In this document: one piece after another, positions 61,201 through 64,000 of the stretch
Layout of the letters: each line of letters starts with the position of its first letter
How positions within the stretch are numbered: position 1 is the first letter of the stretch
From: Rhodocyclaceae bacterium
GTDB lineage: Bacteria > Pseudomonadota > Gammaproteobacteria > Burkholderiales > Rhodocyclaceae
Length of the DNA stretch: 64,000 nucleotides
Direction of reading: 5' to 3'
Assembly (NCBI GenBank): GCA_008080565.1
Contig: VIKE01000010.1
Location: forward strand, 1-64,000
Notes under the pieces: model-generated
The model's database searches: none
What the model saw: the letters and a program-made list of their open reading frames with translations, nothing else
Told to the model about the DNA's origin: nothing
Position numbers and translations under genes: made by a program

Positions 61201-62050
61201 AATTGCCCAACTTGACCCAACCACAGTAATTATCCAGAACTATATCCATGATATTTCCTTGGCAGCACTGGATGATTGGCGTGCATCTAGCACGCGGCCA
61301 TTTATTGTTTACACGTTGGATGACCTAGTCAATGACTTGGATCTCACCAACCCATTCCGTAAACACATTCCGCCAAATGCTCGATCTCGCTTCAAGTACG
61401 CCCTTGAACGATGCGATCGACTGGTGTTGTCAACCGAATACCTTGCCGACACCTACCGACATTTCATTGCCGATATCAAGGTTGTTCCTAACCGACTGCA
61501 AAAGGAGGTATGGCTTCCGCTCACTAACCAGAAACGAACGGGAGACAAACCTCGCATCGGATGGGCCGGTGGCTCAACCCACCAAGGTGATCTTATTTTA
61601 TTGAAAGAAATCATTGAACAGACTCGAAGCGAGGCCGATTGGATATTTTTTGGCATGTGCCCCGACGAGATCCGCCCACTCTTGGCCGAATATCACGATC
61701 TGATCCCCTTTGACGACTACCCCGCCTATCTGGCCTCACTCAATCTCGATATCGCCGTTGCACCACTAGCCCAAACCCCATTCAATCAAGGCAAGAGCAA
61801 TCTACGCCTGTTGGAATATGGCGCGCTTGGCATTCCCGTCGTTTGCACAGATATCGACCCTTATCACAACAGCCCGGCCTGTCGTGTAGCTAATACCCCA
61901 AACGCGTGGATAGCAGCGCTACGCGAGAGAATCCACGACCCGGAAGCACGTGAACATGAAGGGAAGGCAATGCGCGAATGGGTGCTGCGCCACTACATGC
62001 TTGAAGATCATCTGGAAGAGTGGCTAAAGGCTCATCTACCAAGCCAATAG
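58238..62050 (+). CDS. Large multidomain glycosyltransferase
   Basis: 1270 residues with several glycosyltransferase units. The N-terminus (about 25-330: IFAPDYRETSGGIRVLHYL, YEPSGIISEAQACGCPVL) is GT4-like. A middle segment (about 510-600, FYVDDDCCDE and KPRVNPAYLQS) and another (about 640-900, ITVAVLSQGQLEFIIRCVNSL) resemble GT2 domains, the second with LLREEVV where a DxD-type motif is expected. The C-terminus (about 1090-1260, RIGWAGGSTHQGDLILL, SNLRLLEYGALGIPVVC) is GT1/GT4-like. It lies 150 bp before the flagellin gene, so flagellin glycosylation is likely but unproven. Confidence 0.85.
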   Translation: MKPIQNTGNFCFSANRPRSISQSAGMPFYIFAPDYRETSGGIRVLHYLCHILNELGEEAYILNAKEVSKTLRTPQLTFAKLEEHYAAGRNPVTVYPEIIHANPASTPVVVRWLLNVPGHLGKPIEFEEKDLIFFYEAWCLPKGKEGLPLFIHPVVDAVFNNADNPEDSNREFECYYANKYHLGRKPILPEHRNLISLGQEIKRTPEEIAGILRKAKVLYCYEPSGIISEAQACGCPVLLIQSHYFPLPSDDTHHRIPGLAIYGEENAYEKALLTLPQITERHSRNRADSWEMAIQLIQKVYEAQRDLEESGKPLVNNGQKLWTLSKDERVSALDQLREFYLDSGLYFKDINDSEPLSPGLEQSHVRRSSVSKTQLDRAHQVWLDKRGFIETDTLFLEVPHNANGSLHSEFKLLIRLGASDNALLADTLDALSQQIDERWILDVVTELPSPDGIDEVPNIRWHTVESLSLAKQRIDDLVAASPCKWVIELPAGVRPDILYLARLVKEIERSPDTLAFYVDDDCCDETETRVSPRYKPRVNPAYLQSVDLAGPLCVSKKCWMASGGASTESTSPWYGQLIRIADRFGWQSIAHVPDILLTYYKNFPSNPESCTSALAESLKAKGIAADVQYLTNDSWEIHYNPATYPAITVAVLSQGQLEFIIRCVNSLIKNTQYPDFEIVIVTQPLAGDPDYYSWLKAVQERADAPRIRVAFTLGGSNYAALCNQAIAAAAHELVVLLREEVVIVQDRWLDELSRASMSESVAAVSPLIHHAGNAQIAATGCVFGMMGEFGSPFASSAALGDDGYLNYLKVTRDVAAPPSSCMLVRKGSYQKVGGMDDEAYGDYCGEIDLGLRFRNEGLRCLVHPRASVVFGGETSHYDLGKRLLALSFKREASRTLRKRWGTRSIKDPYWNPNLSLLSPTPLPETEFRAQWQYMPSDKPRILANPLGNGQGDFRVTSPLTAVRKAGLAMECVWRQKISGVARYFTAAEIAQLDPTTVIIQNYIHDISLAALDDWRASSTRPFIVYTLDDLVNDLDLTNPFRKHIPPNARSRFKYALERCDRLVLSTEYLADTYRHFIADIKVVPNRLQKEVWLPLTNQKRTGDKPRIGWAGGSTHQGDLILLKEIIEQTRSEADWIFFGMCPDEIRPLLAEYHDLIPFDDYPAYLASLNLDIAVAPLAQTPFNQGKSNLRLLEYGALGIPVVCTDIDPYHNSPACRVANTPNAWIAALRERIHDPEAREHEGKAMREWVLRHYMLEDHLEEWLKAHLPSQ

Positions 62051-62078
62051 CCATGAGCCAAAATTTCCAAAATTTTTC

Positions 62079-62105
62079 TAAAGTTATGCCTAGCCTTGCC
62101 GTAAT
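62079..62105 (+). promoter_or_regulatory. Sigma-28 (FliA) promoter of the flagellin gene
   Basis: TAAAGTTA, 11 bases, GCCGTAAT matches the FliA consensus (TAAAGTTT-N11-GCCGATAA) in most positions. It lies about 100 bp upstream of the flagellin start, as is usual. Confidence 0.9.
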
Positions 62106-62202
62106 GGACTTGTCAGCGAAATAAATCGCCGTACAGAAAGGGTCGGCGGAAAGCCTGACCGCCAGTAACCGACCTAAAGTACATTGCCATCAGGAGATCA
62201 AA

Positions 62203-62889
62203 ATGTCACAAATCAACACCAACAACTACTCGCTCAACGCACAAAAGAATCTGGCCAAGAACTCCCTAGGACTTTCTTCCGCCCTTGAGCGTCTCTCGTC
62301 CGGCCTGCGAGTTAACTCTGCCAAGGACGATGCATCAGGCCTCGCCTCCGGCATTCAAATTGATGCAGCAGCACGTCAGACAGTGGTTCAAATCCGCACA
62401 TTGGGCGACACCATTTCTGCGGCTCAAATCGCAGACGGTGCGCTCGCCGTTGTAGGCGATATCATGGCGCGCGTTATTGAATTGAATGCGAACTCAGCCA
62501 CTTCTGCCTCAACTTCAGCCGAACGTAATTTGCTGTCGGCTCAAGCAACGGCCATTCAAACAGAAGCCAATGCCGCGATTGCCGTTTTCGGCGGGACAAC
62601 TTTCACCTCAGTCGCCGTCACAGGTTCTGAAGCCGCAAGCAGCTCTCTCGCAACGGTTGCAAATGCACGGATCACTCAGGGTGCTACCATTAATAATGCT
62701 CAGTTTTCGATCCAGGCAAAACAAGCTGCCTACGAAAATCAAAAGGCTGCTCAAAGCCGCATCATGGATGCTGACTTTGCTCAAGAAACTTCAAATCTGT
62801 CACGCTTCCAGATTCTCCAGCAGGCTGGTACCGCCATGGTCGCTCAGGCCAATGCGATCCCGCAAAATGTGCTGACTCTGTTGCGTTAA
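62203..62889 (+). CDS. fliC: Flagellin, short form
   Basis: A 228-residue flagellin with the conserved N-terminal D0/D1 region (SLNAQKNLAKNSLGLSSALERLSSGLRVNSAKDDASGLA) and C-terminal D1/D0 region (QSRIMDADFAQETSNLSRFQILQQAGTAMVAQANAIPQNVLTLLR). The variable D2/D3 domains are nearly absent, with only a Ser/Thr-rich middle (NSATSASTSAERN, SEAASSSLATV). Such short flagellins are often glycosylated. The adjacent glycan genes make that plausible. Ribosome site CAGGAG precedes ATG. Confidence 0.93.
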   Translation: MSQINTNNYSLNAQKNLAKNSLGLSSALERLSSGLRVNSAKDDASGLASGIQIDAAARQTVVQIRTLGDTISAAQIADGALAVVGDIMARVIELNANSATSASTSAERNLLSAQATAIQTEANAAIAVFGGTTFTSVAVTGSEAASSSLATVANARITQGATINNAQFSIQAKQAAYENQKAAQSRIMDADFAQETSNLSRFQILQQAGTAMVAQANAIPQNVLTLLR

Positions 62890-62913
62890 ACGGCTGCTGC
62901 CTCAATCTCGTAG

Positions 62914-62949
62914 AAAGGTGCGGTGGCTTGCAAAGGCCTCTGCACCTTT
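62914..62949. other. Inverted repeat between fliC and flaG
   Basis: AAAGGTGC and GCACCTTT flank a 20-base loop. The 8-bp stem could be an RNA hairpin that partly ends or stabilises the flagellin message, but no T run follows, so I do not call it a terminator. Confidence 0.5.
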
Positions 62950-62966
62950 GTCGTTAGGAGCAGAAA

Positions 62967-63344
62967 ATGAACATAGACACAACTAATGCGAGTTCGACTC
63001 CACGAGTCGCGTTGCCGGAGTTTGCCGCGACTGAAGTACGCCAGCAAGGCGTTCAGGCAAAAGCACCTGAAGCAGCAAAAACCTCTCAGGCAATAGAAAA
63101 TACGGACAAAAAAGCGCCAGACAAACTTGAGGTCAAGCGAGCCGTTGAAAAGATTTCTGATTTCATCTCATCAAGGCAATCTGAGCTCAATTTCTCAATT
63201 GACGACGCCTCAGGTTCGCAAATTGTTAAGATCATGGATACCCAAACCAAGCAGGTGATCCGGCAGTTTCCATCGGAAGAGGCCGTGGCAATCGCCCATG
63301 CGCTGGACAAACTTCAGGGCCTTTTGATCAAAGATAAGGCTTAA
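62967..63344 (+). CDS. flaG: FlaG family flagellar protein
   Basis: A 125-residue protein with a disordered N-terminal half and a conserved C-terminal half (LNFSIDDASGSQIVKIMDTQTKQVIRQFPSEEAVAIAHAL) typical of FlaG. FlaG affects filament length in other bacteria. It lies between fliC and fliD with a good ribosome site (AGGAG). Confidence 0.88.
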   Translation: MNIDTTNASSTPRVALPEFAATEVRQQGVQAKAPEAAKTSQAIENTDKKAPDKLEVKRAVEKISDFISSRQSELNFSIDDASGSQIVKIMDTQTKQVIRQFPSEEAVAIAHALDKLQGLLIKDKA

Positions 63345-63374
63345 CCACTAACTACCTGAGAGAGGAAAGTCGCG

Positions 63375-64000
63375 ATGGCCACCTCCAGTTCGCTGGGAAT
63401 CGGTACAGGTATTGATTTGAATACCATGCTGACCAGTATCATTACTGCCGAGCGAGCGCCAATAACCGCGCTGAATACCAAGATTTCGGCGACCAACAAC
63501 ACGATTTCCCTCTACGGCACTCTTAAATCCAAGCTGGATGCACTGCAAACTGCGGCAGACACCTTGCAGTACCCTTCCCGGCTTTCTGCTCTAAGCGCCA
63601 CTTCGAGTGACACCACTGTACTCAATGCCAGCGCTGCGTACACCGCGTCAGTAGGCAGTTATGGACTGGAAGTAACCCAACTGGCAAGTGCGCAAAAAGA
63701 CTTCACTGCCGCTTATGTATCAGGCACGACCTTTGGCCCCGGCGACCTTAATTTCACAGTTGGAGGAGTTGCCGCAACCACTATAAGTCTCACCAGTTCG
63801 AGCTCTTCGTTACAGGAAGTTAGCGACGCCATCAATAATGCAAAAGTAGGCGTGACAACGACCGTTATCACCGATTCAACAGGCAAGCAGCGCATGGTGC
63901 TTACCGGTGATAAATCGGGTGCTGGAAATGATTTTTCTCTAACTTCGACGTTGACTGCATCGGGTAGCCAAGCGTCTCTGGCGAGCTTTGACACGACAAC
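63375..64000 (+). CDS. fliD: Flagellar hook-associated protein 2 (filament cap), partial
   Basis: Reading from ATG 63375 gives MATSSSLGIGTGIDLNTMLT, typical FliD N-terminus (GIGTGIDL), followed by LYGTLKSKLDALQTAADTL and the D2-D3-like beta region. The gene is cut by the right edge after about 208 residues. Ribosome site AGAGGAAAG. The cap protein guides flagellin assembly. Confidence 0.9.
   Translation, partial: MATSSSLGIGTGIDLNTMLTSIITAERAPITALNTKISATNNTISLYGTLKSKLDALQTAADTLQYPSRLSALSATSSDTTVLNASAAYTASVGSYGLEVTQLASAQKDFTAAYVSGTTFGPGDLNFTVGGVAATTISLTSSSSSLQEVSDAINNAKVGVTTTVITDSTGKQRMVLTGDKSGAGNDFSLTSTLTASGSQASLASFDTT

Noticed and set aside
1-64000. CRISPR arrays, prophage or transposase genes
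   Set aside because: I saw no regularly spaced direct repeats and no integrase, transposase or phage structural protein among the ORFs.

Overview
The window looks like chromosomal DNA of a Betaproteobacterium, most likely Rhodocyclales (Dechloromonas/Azonexus-like). This is an inference from the gene content (DUF1302/DUF1329/RND sets, hpa genes, TRAP transport, one-gene flagellin locus) and moderately high GC; I could not run a search. Translation is dense, with many ATGA overlaps that define long operons.

Left edge (1-1.9 kb): an rRNA-type promoter faces out of the window, followed by an initiator tRNA-fMet, a ParA-type ATPase and an IclR regulator.

Aromatic amine block (1.9-15.2 kb): a leftward operon encodes DUF1329, DUF1302, an RND/MMPL permease, a YCF48-like beta-propeller and an aldehyde dehydrogenase, ending at a clear terminator. 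Beside it lies a second leftward operon, aauB-aauE-aauD-aauA plus two monohaem cytochromes c. It encodes a tryptophan-tryptophylquinone (TTQ) aralkylamine dehydrogenase. An AraC-family gene precedes it. Both operons carry the same ~18-bp element 83-88 bp upstream of their first start codon, so they look co-regulated.

15.6-21.6 kb: a hotdog thioesterase, an ArgD-like aminotransferase, an AT-rich orphan gene, and a small set of MAPEG, two MFS exporters and a GlcG-like protein.

Homoprotocatechuate block (21.7-39.4 kb): a complete meta-cleavage route (hpaG1, hpaG2, hpaE, hpaD, a second hpaD-like gene, hpaF, hpaH, hpaI, succinate-semialdehyde dehydrogenase) lies in one operon behind a TRAP transporter. 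Upstream is a six-component diiron phenol-hydroxylase-type monooxygenase (dmpKLMNOP order), then divergent hpaA and hpaR regulators. No flavin-type HpaBC is visible, so the diiron enzyme is the candidate 4-hydroxyphenylacetate 3-hydroxylase. A recurring palindrome (CTAACATRTTAGTGATT-like) precedes the TRAP/hpa operon, the dmp operon, hpaA/hpaR and possibly the AraC gene of the amine block; it is the likely HpaR operator. Together the blocks could take tyramine-type amines to pyruvate and succinate.

39.4-41 kb: a DUF2789 gene, an unrecognised gene, and an unusual tRNA-Thr(UGU) with its own UUCG-loop terminator.

Glycan block (41-62 kb): a rightward gene series starts with a diguanylate cyclase that overlaps rfbF. 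It continues with rfbG, a frameshifted and internally deleted rfbH, a ThDP enzyme, a HAD phosphatase, an HpcH/HpaI-type aldolase, three radical SAM proteins, a sugar C-methyltransferase-like protein, three SDR epimerases, an FkbM methyltransferase and a 1270-residue glycosyltransferase. It abuts a sigma-28-driven short flagellin, flaG and fliD (cut by the right edge), suggesting flagellin or surface glycan synthesis.

A ~37-bp dispersed repeat (CCACGGTCAACCG...CCAAAAATGAAATG) occurs at least four times in the window, once inside a signal peptide coding region.
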